This document shows positions 26,125-34,643 of a DNA stretch of 64,000 nt, one piece after another. Position numbers and translations under genes: made by a program. The notes beneath the pieces were generated by a model. The model searched no databases and was not told the origin of the DNA. It was given only the letters and a program-made list of their open reading frames with translations. Source of the DNA: Flavobacterium ovatum (GTDB lineage: Bacteria > Bacteroidota > Bacteroidia > Flavobacteriales > Flavobacteriaceae); the NCBI RefSeq assembly GCF_040703125.1, contig NZ_CP160035.1, positions 806,001-870,000 on the forward strand, read 5' to 3'. Every line of letters begins with the position of its first letter. The first letter of the stretch is position 1.

Positions 26125-27623
26125 AATTTAGTAGGTAATAAATCAACTATTTTTCTATCATTGGATAATCGAGGGACTTTGTTTTGTCCGCCTAATTTGC
26201 CTATCGATTTCATGTATTCTTGAAAACCGTTTTTGGATACTTTGGTAATCACTACTTTTTGCAAAATGTTTCCCACAATCAAATCATCATAATAAATGTT
26301 TTGTTTACGCATGGCATTGTCTATCGCTTCCGCAAAAGTTTGCATATTGGTTGGTTCTCCCGAGGCTTCGGGATCAAATTCAATAAACCATTCGTGATAG
26401 GGCAACCCAGATATTGGGCTGATTTGTGGTGCCACAGTAAATTCATTCACTCTAACCTCCGTTCCTTCCATTGCTTCTTGTAGTGCCGACTCGACTTCTT
26501 TGCCAATGACATGTTCTCCAAAAGCAGAAATGTAATGCTTGATACGTCCCGATACAATGACACGATATGGTTTTAAGCAGGTAAACTGAACGGTATCTCC
26601 AATATTATAACCCCAAAGTCCAGCATTGGTAGAAATAATTAGAACATAATTTACGTTCAATTCAACTTCTCCAATGGTATAACGTCTTGGTTTTTCTGAA
26701 TAGAATTCGTCACTTTTTATAAATTCATAAAACATGCCTGAGTTCAAAAGCAACAACATTCCTTTTTCCTTTTGGGAATCTTGGTAGGCAAAAAAACCTT
26801 CCGATGCTGGAAACAATTCGATACTTGGTACTTTGCGACCAATTAAATTTTCAAATTTTGCTCGGTAAGGTTCATAGTTGACACCACCGTAAATGAAGAG
26901 ATTGAAATTTTTGAAAATCTCACCAACGGGCTTCCCTCCTTTTTGGTGCAGCTTCTCAAAATACATTTGTACCCACGACGGAATTCCAGAAATCACGGTC
27001 ATGTTTTCGTTGTAAGTCTCGGCAACGATGGCGTCAATCTTGGCTTCCCAATCTTCCATACAGTTGGTTTCCCAAGAAGGCATTCTGTTTTTTTGCAAAT
27101 ATTTTGGAACAAAATGCGCAACAATTCCAGACAGTCGTCCAAATTGGATTCCGTATTTTTCCTCCATTATGGGGCTTCCTTGGAGGAAAATCATTTTGCC
27201 AGAAACAAAGTCCGCTTTACCCGTTTCATGTATATAATGCAAAATAGCATTACGAGCGGCTTCAATATGAAACGGCATGGATTCCTTTGTCAGCGGAATG
27301 TATTTGGCTCCCGAGGTCGTTCCTGAAGTTTTGGCAAAATAGAGTGGTTTGCCTGGCCAAAGGATATTCTCTTCACCATGGACAACTTTATCAACATATA
27401 CTTTTAAATCCTCATAATCCCGAATTGGGACTTGAGTAGCAAAATCTTGGTAATTTTTGATGGTCTCAAAATGGTGATCTTTACCAAATTGGGTTATTTT
27501 GGCTGTTTTTATTAATGATTCAAAAACAGCTTGCTGGGTTGCCACTGGATTTGTTGCCCAAAGTTGTGTTTTTTGGAACACTTTTTTTGCAAATATTTTG
27601 GCTGCTACTGATTTTATAAACAT
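26121..27623 (-). CDS. GH3-like acyl-acid amido synthetase
   Basis: The 500-residue protein belongs to the GH3 family, named from plant auxin-conjugating enzymes, which adenylate a carboxylic acid and join it to an amine. Visible blocks are FAKTSGTTSGAKYIPLT (ATP-binding loop), ELFPASEGFFAYQD and NVNYVLIISTNAGLWGYNIGDTVQFT. Bacterial substrates are unknown. I take the ATG at 27623 (MFIKSVAAKIF); the longer frame to 27695 runs into the upstream gene. It lies between the small membrane protein gene (one-base gap) and DUF6909 in one operon. Confidence 0.8.
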   Translation of the reverse strand: MFIKSVAAKIFAKKVFQKTQLWATNPVATQQAVFESLIKTAKITQFGKDHHFETIKNYQDFATQVPIRDYEDLKVYVDKVVHGEENILWPGKPLYFAKTSGTTSGAKYIPLTKESMPFHIEAARNAILHYIHETGKADFVSGKMIFLQGSPIMEEKYGIQFGRLSGIVAHFVPKYLQKNRMPSWETNCMEDWEAKIDAIVAETYNENMTVISGIPSWVQMYFEKLHQKGGKPVGEIFKNFNLFIYGGVNYEPYRAKFENLIGRKVPSIELFPASEGFFAYQDSQKEKGMLLLLNSGMFYEFIKSDEFYSEKPRRYTIGEVELNVNYVLIISTNAGLWGYNIGDTVQFTCLKPYRVIVSGRIKHYISAFGEHVIGKEVESALQEAMEGTEVRVNEFTVAPQISPISGLPYHEWFIEFDPEASGEPTNMQTFAEAIDNAMRKQNIYYDDLIVGNILQKVVITKVSKNGFQEYMKSIGKLGGQNKVPRLSNDRKIVDLLPTKL

Positions 27624-27624
27624 G

Positions 27625-28143
27625 CTATTTTGGTTTTTTGGTGGTTTGTCCTTTAGTTTTGGACAATTGTGCTGCTTTTTTTTCCTCCGCTGCAACTTTA
27701 GATCTTAACTCCAACTCTTCTTTGGAGGCATTGAGATTGTATTGGAGAACGGGCTCGTCACTTACATTTAGAATCGAATCTTTATTGAATTTAGCGTATT
27801 CTAATTGTCCGTTTAGTACTTTTTGAATGGATTGAATATAGGCTTCATTTTTCTTTAAAGCAATTATTAAGGAATCAGATTTTAGTGCTAACTCGGTTGC
27901 ATCCCGTTTTAATTTGGATGAGGAATACCCTGGGATATATTCTCTTAGTGGTGTGAAAGCGATAATAAAAGTGGTGATAGAAATCAAAATAATAGCTCCA
28001 AGTGTTGCCACTACAAAGACATTCATCAAAGTCAATTTGAGTGAAAAAATTTCTTCAAACGTATCTTCATTCAAAATCACCAGCCGGTTTTTTGTGAATA
28101 ATTTGTTGTGAAGCTTTTTGCGTTTCAATCTTTTTTTAGACAT
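27625..28143 (-). CDS. Single-pass membrane protein resembling the N-terminus of M23-type peptidases
   Basis: The 172-residue product has a basic start (MSKKRLKRKKLHNKLFTKNR), the segment LVILNEDTFEEIFSLKLTLM, one membrane helix (VFVVATLGAIILISITTFII) and a coiled periplasmic part ending in a Lys-rich tail. From memory, flavobacterial M23-family endopeptidases begin in the same way and carry a LytM domain behind it; here no such domain exists and the stop is one base before the next gene. It could be a natural short form, for example a scaffold for the GH3/DUF6909 proteins. The start at 28143 is chosen over 28164. Confidence 0.55.
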   Translation of the reverse strand: MSKKRLKRKKLHNKLFTKNRLVILNEDTFEEIFSLKLTLMNVFVVATLGAIILISITTFIIAFTPLREYIPGYSSSKLKRDATELALKSDSLIIALKKNEAYIQSIQKVLNGQLEYAKFNKDSILNVSDEPVLQYNLNASKEELELRSKVAAEEKKAAQLSKTKGQTTKKPK

Positions 28144-28618
28144 CTTTTTTTCTATAGGACACAAATATAATAATTAATGTAAACCAAACGGGTGTTGGTT
28201 TTTTTAAACCTTTGGGAAATTGGAAATAAAATTAATTTCAGATTTTTGATTAACTAATTTTGACCCGAGCGATAGCGAACTGGCGAAGCATTTCAGATGG
28301 TCGAGACCGAAAAACAAGCGAAATTTTATTTACTAACATAAAATCTAAAATCGTTAATCGTTGGTCTGCAATCAAAAATATTTTTACCTCCAGTTTGCGC
28401 GCATGAGGGATAGAAGCTATCCGCCTCGGCGGAGCGTATAGCCCGACAGCAGTAGCGTAAGGGGCTTTGTGAGCGCAATAAAAATAAGCCCCTTGCGCTA
28501 CTGGTGGCATGCCCAACTAATTTTACTATTATGAATTTGAGTGATTTTGAGTGACTTATAGGACTGTTTTTAATAAACTTTTAACTTGAAGGGGTATAAA
28601 AAAATCCATTTTGGTGAG
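28144..28618. other. Gene-free gap between the GH3 operon and tatA
   Basis: This divergent promoter region holds the GC-rich hairpin repeat and a tag-like stretch (GACCCGAGCGATAGCGAACT near 28251) of the kind scattered through flavobacterial genomes. No gene is supported; a minus-strand frame at 28250-28516 consists of the repeat. Confidence 0.5.
28416..28503. repeat. GC-rich hairpin repeat in the tatA upstream gap
   Basis: CAGTAGCGTAAGGGGCTT (28450-28467) pairs with 28486-28503 over 18 bases with one G-U-type mismatch. A nested palindrome with GCTAT..ATAGC arms and CCGCC/GGCGG core precedes it (28416-28443). It is far richer in G and C than its surroundings, typical of dispersed intergenic repeats. 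Confidence 0.6.
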
Positions 28619-28647
28619 TTTGTATTGGGTAATTCTGTTTACCTTTG
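28619..28647 (+). promoter_or_regulatory. tatA promoter
   Basis: TTTG at 28619-28622, a 17-base spacer and TACCTTTG at 28640-28647 match the bacteroidete -33/-7 consensus exactly. The transcript would start near 28654, about 40 bases before the ATG. Confidence 0.7.
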
Positions 28648-28692
28648 TCATTAGATTTATTACAAATAGGCTTCGGCATAAATTATTCAATC

Positions 28693-28878
28693 ATGGGAAG
28701 ATTTGGAGTTACAGAAATCCTAGTTATATTAGCAGTTGTATTATTACTTTTTGGAGGTAAAAAAATTCCAGAATTAATGAAAGGCTTAGGAAGTGGTCTT
28801 AAAGAATTTAAAAACGCTGCCAAAGACGAAGCTGATACTGATAAAAAAGAAGATAGCGATAAAAAAGAAACTAAATAA
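28693..28878 (+). CDS. tatA: Sec-independent protein translocase TatA/TatE
   Basis: This 61-residue protein forms the pore-like part of the twin-arginine export machinery in the inner membrane. It has a short N-terminal helix ([15 protein letters not shown]), then [20 protein letters not shown], the amphipathic helix typical of TatA, and a charged tail. The ATG at 28693 fits the family; a TTG at 28645 in frame lies at the promoter itself. No tatC is nearby in this window. A strong terminator follows. Confidence 0.93.
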   Translation: MGRFGVTEILVILAVVLLLFGGKKIPELMKGLGSGLKEFKNAAKDEADTDKKEDSDKKETK

Positions 28879-28896
28879 GAAATGCGTTTCTTGTTT

Positions 28897-28942
28897 TGAA
28901 TTCCAAAATTCGATTGAAAAATCAAATTTTGGAATTTTTTTT
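28897..28942 (+). terminator. tatA terminator
   Basis: AATTCCAAAATT (28899-28910) pairs with AATTTTGGAATT (28925-28936) and is followed by a T-run. Confidence 0.8.
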
Positions 28943-29132
28943 GTGCCTTTATTACTCTCTTTTGCTAAGATGATTTTGGCAATTAAAACTGTTGTAAGCT
29001 GGATTATTTTGTACTTGAATATAAAATAAAGCTATTAAACCTTTAAAATTTTCTTAAGTCATAGGTAGAAATAATGTGAAGTACCTATTTTTATCGCCTT
29101 TGAATATAAAACACAAACAATCATACATTAAA

Positions 29133-29648
29133 ATGACAAAAAAGAAGAAATCAAGTAATTTAATGCGAATCATCCACCGTTATTTAGGCTTTTTCCTTTC
29201 AGGAATAATGGCTGTTTATGCGATAAGTGGTGTCCTATTAATTTTTAGAGAAACTCCGTTTTTAAAACAAGAAAAAAATATTGTTAAAACAATTGCACCC
29301 AATTTAAGCGGGGAAGATTTAGGTAAAGAATTGCATCTTAGAAAATTTAAAGCAGAACGAGAAGAAGGAGATGTTGTGTTTTTCAAAGAAGGAACTTACA
29401 ATAAAAAAACTGGAGCAACCGACTATACTACAACGAGTTTACCCTTTATTGTAGAAAAAATGAACCATTTGCATAAAGCAAAAACTGGCGAACCGCTTTT
29501 CTTTTTGAATGTGTTTTTTGGATTATCATTGCTTTTCTTTGTGATTTCGACTTTTTGGATGTTTACACCTAAAACTACCATATTCAAAAAAGGAATGTAT
29601 TTCACCGTTGGCGGAATTGTACTGACTATTATAATGTTATTTTTGTAG
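29133..29648 (+). CDS. PepSY-type membrane protein
   Basis: The 171-residue protein begins with a basic stretch and IHRYLGFFLSGIMAVYAISGVLLIF, the typical first helix of PepSY-associated membrane proteins; a soluble periplasmic part is followed by two more helices (FFLNVFFGLSLLFFVISTFWMF and YFTVGGIVLTIIMLFL). Members are linked to iron-chelate reduction or to peptidase inhibition. The ATG at 29133 fits the family better than that at 29076. It is a single gene followed by a terminator. Confidence 0.75.
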   Translation: MTKKKKSSNLMRIIHRYLGFFLSGIMAVYAISGVLLIFRETPFLKQEKNIVKTIAPNLSGEDLGKELHLRKFKAEREEGDVVFFKEGTYNKKTGATDYTTTSLPFIVEKMNHLHKAKTGEPLFFLNVFFGLSLLFFVISTFWMFTPKTTIFKKGMYFTVGGIVLTIIMLFL

Positions 29649-29675
29649 AGAAAAAGTAATTGTAGCTATATATTG

Positions 29676-29706
29676 AAAAAACCATCTTTGATAGAGATGG
29701 TTTTTT
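29676..29706 (+). terminator. Terminator of the PepSY gene
   Basis: AAAAACCATCT pairs with AGAGATGGTTTTTT around a short loop, ending in a T-run. Confidence 0.75.
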
Positions 29707-29851
29707 GTGTTTTTATGGGTAAATTATAATTAACAGTTTGTCACTCTGAAAGAGTCCCTGCGTACGCTACACAAAGTTGCTGAGATGCTTTCAGCGACAC
29801 AAACAGCGCCGAAGTAGAAGTATATTGTAGTTGTCTAAATCAGACAATTCA

Positions 29852-30985
29852 TCACAATATATAATCCAAATAATTATCTTGATTGATGATTTCAAAACTT
29901 GCATCTGGATATGATTTGACAAATTCAGTTGGTGCTTTTGATTTTGCTTTTCCGTACTTATATTCAAAAGCCGATAAATGCTCATTCTTTTCTTCTATTC
30001 TGTCTATTTCTTGTTTAGTATGTGTTCGCCAAAAGTATTCGTTTACAAAATTTTCAGTATAACTCATTTTCTTTATTCGTTCAGAGTTTAAATAGTTTTC
30101 CCATAATTTCCCAACATCTTCTCGCATATTTAATGGATTAAAAGAGTTTATGATGGCATTCCTTATGCCGTTATCAACAAAATACCATTTTTTCATTTTG
30201 GTGATTTCATTATCTCTATTTCTACTAAAACCCGAAACACTGTAAATTATAAAAACTTTGGTAAATAAATTTAGATACTTTTCGACTGTATTTTTACTAA
30301 TTTGTAAATCTCTACCCACACTTTCTAGAGATAATTCACTACCCGTTCTAAAGGCAACTATTTGTAGTAATGCAATAATTTTGTCCCTTTTTTTAATACC
30401 TTCAAATGCAAAAATATCCCGTAATAACTGAGTATTTACCAGTTCTTTTAAGTAGTTTATTTTATCCTCTCTATTGCTTATTTGACTTAATTCTGGATAA
30501 CTTCCAAGTATTAATCTATCTTCTAAATTATTCTTGGTTTGTAGAAAGTTTTCTGTTTTGGAATATTCTATTTGGGAAATTGGATATAAATGAAGGGTTT
30601 TCATTCGACCTACCAAAGGTTCTCCTATCTGATTATTAATTTCAAAAGCAGAAGAACCTGTTACCAAAATTTTCAATCCTTCGATGGTATCTACCATCAA
30701 TTTTAGTTTTTTGCCTATCGATGGAATTTCTTGAGCTTCATCTATTATCAGAATTTTGGTGTCACCTAAAAGTCTTTTGAAGTTTGCCGTGCTCTGAATT
30801 TCTAATAAATTATGGGTTTCAATATCATCACCATTTAAAAAAAGTACTTGTTCATCTACTTTCTCAATGAGCATTTTTATAAGTTCCGTTTTGCCGACAC
30901 GTCTTGCCCCTAACAATACAATTACTTTATTAGGTTGCAATTTTTGTAATATTAAATCTAGTCCCAATCTAACTATTTCCATCAT
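29852..30985 (-). CDS. AAA_14/DUF4143 ATPase
   Basis: The 377-residue protein has a P-loop GARRVGKTELI (about 26-36), Walker B ILIIDEAQEIP (about 94-104) and the sensor LVTGSSAF, then a winged-helix-like middle (DLQISKNTVEKYLNLF) and a DUF4143 end (FVDNGIRNAII, FEYKYGKAKSKAP). Such proteins are common and often strain-specific in bacteroidetes; roles are unclear and defence or DNA-repair links have been suggested. Two near-identical palindromes lie directly upstream. The start may be at 30985 or 30982 (Met-Met). Confidence 0.85.
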   Translation of the reverse strand: MMEIVRLGLDLILQKLQPNKVIVLLGARRVGKTELIKMLIEKVDEQVLFLNGDDIETHNLLEIQSTANFKRLLGDTKILIIDEAQEIPSIGKKLKLMVDTIEGLKILVTGSSAFEINNQIGEPLVGRMKTLHLYPISQIEYSKTENFLQTKNNLEDRLILGSYPELSQISNREDKINYLKELVNTQLLRDIFAFEGIKKRDKIIALLQIVAFRTGSELSLESVGRDLQISKNTVEKYLNLFTKVFIIYSVSGFSRNRDNEITKMKKWYFVDNGIRNAIINSFNPLNMREDVGKLWENYLNSERIKKMSYTENFVNEYFWRTHTKQEIDRIEEKNEHLSAFEYKYGKAKSKAPTEFVKSYPDASFEIINQDNYLDYIL

Positions 30986-31020
30986 TTTGTGATTTAAAAT
31001 GACTCAAATATAGAGTAATT

Positions 31021-31056
31021 AATTGATTTCCGTCAAGCAACTGACGGAAATCAATT
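31021..31056. repeat. Palindrome 1 upstream of the AAA_14 gene
   Basis: Perfect 15-base arms AATTGATTTCCGTCA and TGACGGAAATCAATT flank AGCAAC. The motif TTTCCGTCA..TGACGGAAA repeats in the next palindrome directly adjacent. Confidence 0.8.
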
Positions 31057-31084
31057 AATTTCCGTCAAACAACTGACGGAAATT
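31057..31084. repeat. Palindrome 2 upstream of the AAA_14 gene
   Basis: Perfect 11-base arms AATTTCCGTCA and TGACGGAAATT flank AACAAC. It is a second copy of the motif, 36 bases after the first start to start. Confidence 0.8.
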
Positions 31085-31090
31085 AATAAT

Positions 31091-31198
31091 TTAAATCACC
31101 ATAGTCAATTGTATTCTCTTTCTATCTTCATCCACTTCCGTGACTTTTACACTAAGGTGTTGGTGTGATTTTACTAGTAAATTTACAACGCTAGTAAA
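31091..31198 (-). pseudogene. Detached second copy of the tex 3' end
   Basis: Read on the minus strand, 35 codons and a TAA encode FTSVVNLLVKSHQHLS then VKVTEVDEDRKRIQLTMVI, matching the last 35 residues of the intact Tex protein at 31844, with no gap and about two thirds of the positions identical (the last 19 all identical). Many differences between the two copies are silent or conservative, so it is a diverged tex tail, perhaps from another strain, and not a fresh duplication. No start codon or upstream part remains. Confidence 0.85.
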
Positions 31199-31225
31199 TT
31201 TTATAATAACCACTTTAAAAATAAA

Positions 31226-31567
31226 CTAATTGAAATATAATTCGAAAATATCATTTTCATCTGTCTTAATAAATTCAAATAGCTTTTCCTTATTTTCAAT
31301 AATTAGGTCTAATAATCCTTTGGTGGAAAGATTAAAAGTTTTGAGGTAAATTAACTTGGGAGGCGCTTTTCTTAAAAGGACTATTTTCTCAAAATCATCG
31401 TCTTTACTTATGATAGTAAAACCATGTTTTTTGGCATAACTCCATATAGAAATATCAGTTGCAGGTTGACTAATCTTCAATTCTGATGCGTGCACAACTT
31501 CTGTAAAAAAGGGCTTAAGCTGTTTTATCATTCGCCAAGATAAATTTTCGTCTAATAATAATTTCAC
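31226..31567 (-). CDS. DUF5615 PIN-like protein (toxin of a DUF433 pair)
   Basis: The 113-residue protein starts MKLLLDENLS and has HASELKISQPATDISIWSYAKKHGFTIISKDDDF, the acidic pattern of DUF5615/Mut7-C PIN-like nucleases (Asp6, the central Asp and DDDF). In this family it pairs with DUF433 proteins as a putative toxin-antitoxin module. Its start overlaps the DUF433 stop as ATGA. Both lie between the two tex tails. RNase activity is inferred from the fold. Confidence 0.85.
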   Translation of the reverse strand: MKLLLDENLSWRMIKQLKPFFTEVVHASELKISQPATDISIWSYAKKHGFTIISKDDDFEKIVLLRKAPPKLIYLKTFNLSTKGLLDLIIENKEKLFEFIKTDENDIFELYFN

Positions 31568-31794
31568 GAGGCAATTGAAATTTTAGTTATGTTATCTCTA
31601 TAAGCTGCAAATGAAAGTGATGCTATAATTTTTTCTCTATTTAAAGATGGAAAATCTTCAATAATTTCTTCGACACTCATTCCAGATGCAAGATAAGATA
31701 GTACATCTGAAACAGTAATTCTTGTGTTAGAAATACAAGGTTTTCCGCTTCTAATTTCTGGATTTATGCTGATGTATTTTTGCCAATTTTCCAT
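31564..31794 (-). CDS. DUF433 family antitoxin-like protein
   Basis: The 76-residue protein has PEIRSGKPCISNTRITVSDVL, MSVEEIIEDFPSLNREKIIASLSFAA, the standard DUF433 helix-turn-helix-like sequence. It is the first gene of the pair and overlaps the PIN-like gene. It likely binds DNA and neutralises its partner. Its promoter must lie in the 49-base gap to the tex stop, unless tex read-through supplies it. Confidence 0.85.
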   Translation of the reverse strand: MENWQKYISINPEIRSGKPCISNTRITVSDVLSYLASGMSVEEIIEDFPSLNREKIIASLSFAAYRDNITKISIAS

Positions 31795-31843
31795 AATTAA
31801 TTTATATTTAAACTCAAATTTACCACTTTTTTTTAAATCTTAG

Positions 31844-33967
31844 TTAAATCACCATCGTCAACTGAATTCTTTTTCTATCCTCATCGACTTCCGTAACTTT
31901 TACTTGTACTTGCTCGTGTAACTTCACTACTTCGTTTACGTCGCTTACAAAGCCTGCTTTGAGTTGAGAGATATGTACCAAACCGCTTTCTTTGATTCCT
32001 AAATCAACAAAGCAACCAAAATTGGTGATGTTATTCACAATTCCGTTTAAGATCATGCCTGTTTTTAGGTCTTTGATGGTTTTTACCGTTGGGTCAAATT
32101 CGAAAACAGTGGCTGCTTTTCTTGGGTCAAGTCCTGGTTTTTCTAGTTCTTTGATGATGTCTTTCAAAGTCAGTAAACCTATTTCTGGTGTGATATAATT
32201 TTCGGGTTTGATTAAGGCTGTTTTTTCTTTATTGGCAATCAAATCATTGACTTTTAGCTTCAAATCTTTGGCCATTTTCTCTACAATAGAATAGGCTTCT
32301 GGATGCACTGCCGAATTGTCCAACGGATTTTTAGCATTCGAAATTCGGATAAAAGCCGCTCCTTGTTGGTATGCTTTTGCCCCTAAACGAGGTACTTTTT
32401 TCAGTTGTTTTCTATCTTCGAATGGACCGTTTTCGGAACGGTAGTTCACAATGTTTTCGGCCAGCTTCTCTCCTATTCCACTCACATAACTCAACAAATG
32501 TTTACTTGCCGTATTGATATTAATTCCGACTGAATTCACGCATCGAATTACGGTCGAATCTAGTTCTTCTTTTAATTTATTTTGGTCCACATCGTGCTGA
32601 TACTGCCCTACTCCAATCGCTTTTGGATCGATTTTTACCAATTCAGCTAATGGGTCAGAAAGTCGTCTTCCGATAGAAACCGAACCACGAACGGTCACAT
32701 CATAATTTGGAAATTCTTCTCTCGCAATTTTCGATGCCGAATAAACCGAAGCTCCTGCCTCTGAAACAATAAATACCTGCAGCGGTTTATCAAAAGCTAT
32801 TTTCTTGATGAAAAATTCGGTTTCGCGAGATGCTGTTCCGTTTCCTATCGATATGGCATCGATTTTATACGCATTGACCATCGATTTTATTTTCTTCATT
32901 GCCATGGCAGTTTCGTTCTGTGGCGCGTGCGGATAGATATTTTCGTTGTATAGTAAATCTCCTTTTTCGTCCAAACAAACTACTTTACAACCGCTTCTAA
33001 ATCCTGGGTCGATGGCCAAAATACGTTTTTCGCCCAATGGTGGAGCCAACAATAATTGCCCTAAATTATTAGCAAAAACCTGAATAGAATTGGCATCTGC
33101 CCTGGCTTTGGCTTCTTGTAAAGCTTCGTTTGAAATCGCTGGATTCAGCAATCGTTTATAACTGTCTTCAATAGCCAATTGTACGTGCGGCGTTGTTTTG
33201 TTTTGACCTTTTAAAACTAAAGTATCAATAATATCATAAGCTTCATCAATATCCACTTCGACTTTAAACTTGATAAAACCTTCATTTTCTGCTCTAAGCA
33301 TGGCCAATAATCGATGCGAAGGTGCTTTGGTCAACGGCTCTGACCATTCAAAATATTGATTGAATTTCTGTGCTCCATCGTCGTCTTTTTTAGATTTTAC
33401 TACTTTGGTGGTTATCGTTGCTTTACGTTCGTATAAACGTCGTAATTGCTTTCGAACATATAAATTTTCATTAATCCATTCGGCAATGATATCTCTTGCA
33501 CCTTGTAATGCGGCATCTTCGTTGATGACATTGCCATTGATATATTGTGTCGAAAGAAAATCAACATCATCATTGCTTTGCGCCATGATGATTTTTGCCA
33601 ACGGTTCTAGTCCGTTTTCACGAGCAACATCGGCTTTGGTTTTTTTCTTCTTTTTATAAGGCAAATAGAAATCTTCTAGTTCTTGGAGGTCATAACTTTG
33701 TTGGATTTTTTTGGACAATTCTGGTGTCAAAGCGTTTTGCTCTTCGATAGATTTTATGATAGCATCTTTGCGTTTTACAATTTCGGCGTATTGCTTGCTA
33801 AGTTTGGCAATTTGCTCAATTTGTACTTCGTCTAAGTTTCCTGTAACGTCTTTTCGATAACGAGAAATAAACGGAATCGTGCAATCTTCGTCCAAAAGTT
33901 GAACTGTTTTTTGAATGTTGATTGCAGCTGTTTGTACCGCCTTGGCGATGAATTGAATGTTGGTCAT
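31844..33967 (-). CDS. tex: Tex-family RNA-binding transcription accessory protein
   Basis: Tex (707 residues) is a conserved nucleic-acid binding protein linked to transcription and survival. In order it has a helical N-terminus (IPFISRYRKDVTGNLDEVQI), the YqgF-like nuclease fold (RILAIDPGFRSGCKVVCLD), a helix-hairpin-helix block (SVGININTASKHLLSYVSGI, KKVPRLGAKAYQQGAAFIRI) and a C-terminal S1 domain (LKTGMILNGIVNNITNFGCF, DLGIKESGLVHISQL). Length is slightly below the usual 720-780. The last codons are mirrored by a diverged copy at 31091-31198. It is the first gene of its transcription direction here. Confidence 0.95.
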   Translation of the reverse strand: MTNIQFIAKAVQTAAINIQKTVQLLDEDCTIPFISRYRKDVTGNLDEVQIEQIAKLSKQYAEIVKRKDAIIKSIEEQNALTPELSKKIQQSYDLQELEDFYLPYKKKKKTKADVARENGLEPLAKIIMAQSNDDVDFLSTQYINGNVINEDAALQGARDIIAEWINENLYVRKQLRRLYERKATITTKVVKSKKDDDGAQKFNQYFEWSEPLTKAPSHRLLAMLRAENEGFIKFKVEVDIDEAYDIIDTLVLKGQNKTTPHVQLAIEDSYKRLLNPAISNEALQEAKARADANSIQVFANNLGQLLLAPPLGEKRILAIDPGFRSGCKVVCLDEKGDLLYNENIYPHAPQNETAMAMKKIKSMVNAYKIDAISIGNGTASRETEFFIKKIAFDKPLQVFIVSEAGASVYSASKIAREEFPNYDVTVRGSVSIGRRLSDPLAELVKIDPKAIGVGQYQHDVDQNKLKEELDSTVIRCVNSVGININTASKHLLSYVSGIGEKLAENIVNYRSENGPFEDRKQLKKVPRLGAKAYQQGAAFIRISNAKNPLDNSAVHPEAYSIVEKMAKDLKLKVNDLIANKEKTALIKPENYITPEIGLLTLKDIIKELEKPGLDPRKAATVFEFDPTVKTIKDLKTGMILNGIVNNITNFGCFVDLGIKESGLVHISQLKAGFVSDVNEVVKLHEQVQVKVTEVDEDRKRIQLTMVI

Positions 33968-34125
33968 TTTTGTAATTTAAATCTAAAGACAAATATAATT
34001 GCTTATTTTTTAATTAGTGAGAGTCGTTAATTTAAAAAAGTGCTGTTTTTTAAATTAGTAGATTTGTTTTTTTAATTTACACTACTTTTTTAAATTAACG
34101 CCATTACCTATTTTAAATTCAACAA

Positions 34126-34392
34126 ATGCTATTATTCTATACTTTTTTAACGGTCAATTCTATTGCTTTTATACTAATCGCCTACGATAAATACCTAGCC
34201 AAAAAACAAAAAAGACGCATTCCAGAGAAAACACTTTTGACTTTTGTATTGATTGGTGGAACGATTGGTTCGGGATTAGCGATGCTTACCTTTAGACATA
34301 AAACCGCTAAAAGAAGTTATTTATGGAAGTTTTGGGGAATTGTTGTTTTTCAAATTATAATTGTAACTGCATACTTCAAAAACATTAAATGA
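34126..34392 (+). CDS. DUF1294 small membrane protein
   Basis: The 88-residue protein has a first membrane helix (YTFLTVNSIAFILIAYDKYLA), the DUF1294 signature RRIPEKTLLTFVLIGGTIGSGLAM with FRHKTAKRSY, and a second helix at the end (FWGIVVFQIIIVTAYF). Function unknown; often fused to or near nucleic-acid binding cold-shock proteins in other bacteria. It diverges from tex. Confidence 0.85.
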   Translation: MLLFYTFLTVNSIAFILIAYDKYLAKKQKRRIPEKTLLTFVLIGGTIGSGLAMLTFRHKTAKRSYLWKFWGIVVFQIIIVTAYFKNIK

Positions 34393-34443
34393 AACATACA
34401 ATGATAAAATCATACTTCAAAAAATGCAAATTCAGTTAATAGA

Positions 34444-34493
34444 AAACAAAAAACCGCAAACACACTTCTTATAATTAGTGTATTTGCGGTTCA
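34444..34493 (-). terminator. Terminator for rpiB (minus strand)
   Basis: AACCGCAAA..CACAC (34452-34465) pairs with GTGT..TTTGCGGTT (34478-34491); on the minus strand a TTTTTTG run follows. On the plus strand it could also slow transcription from DUF1294. Confidence 0.65.
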
Positions 34494-34643
34494 ATATATT
34501 TATAAAACCTAGCTATTTGGTTCTTTTAAGACTTCTATGTTACTATATTTAAGTAGAAAATTATAATAGATATAATCATCTTTAAAAAAAAACTTAGTCC
34601 CGAAGCGTCGGGATAGCATCTTATAAATAAAAATAAAACTACT

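Noticed and set aside
28250..28516. Minus-strand frame of 88 codons before tatA
   Set aside because: It consists of the GC-rich repeat and the tag-like sequence; no protein features.
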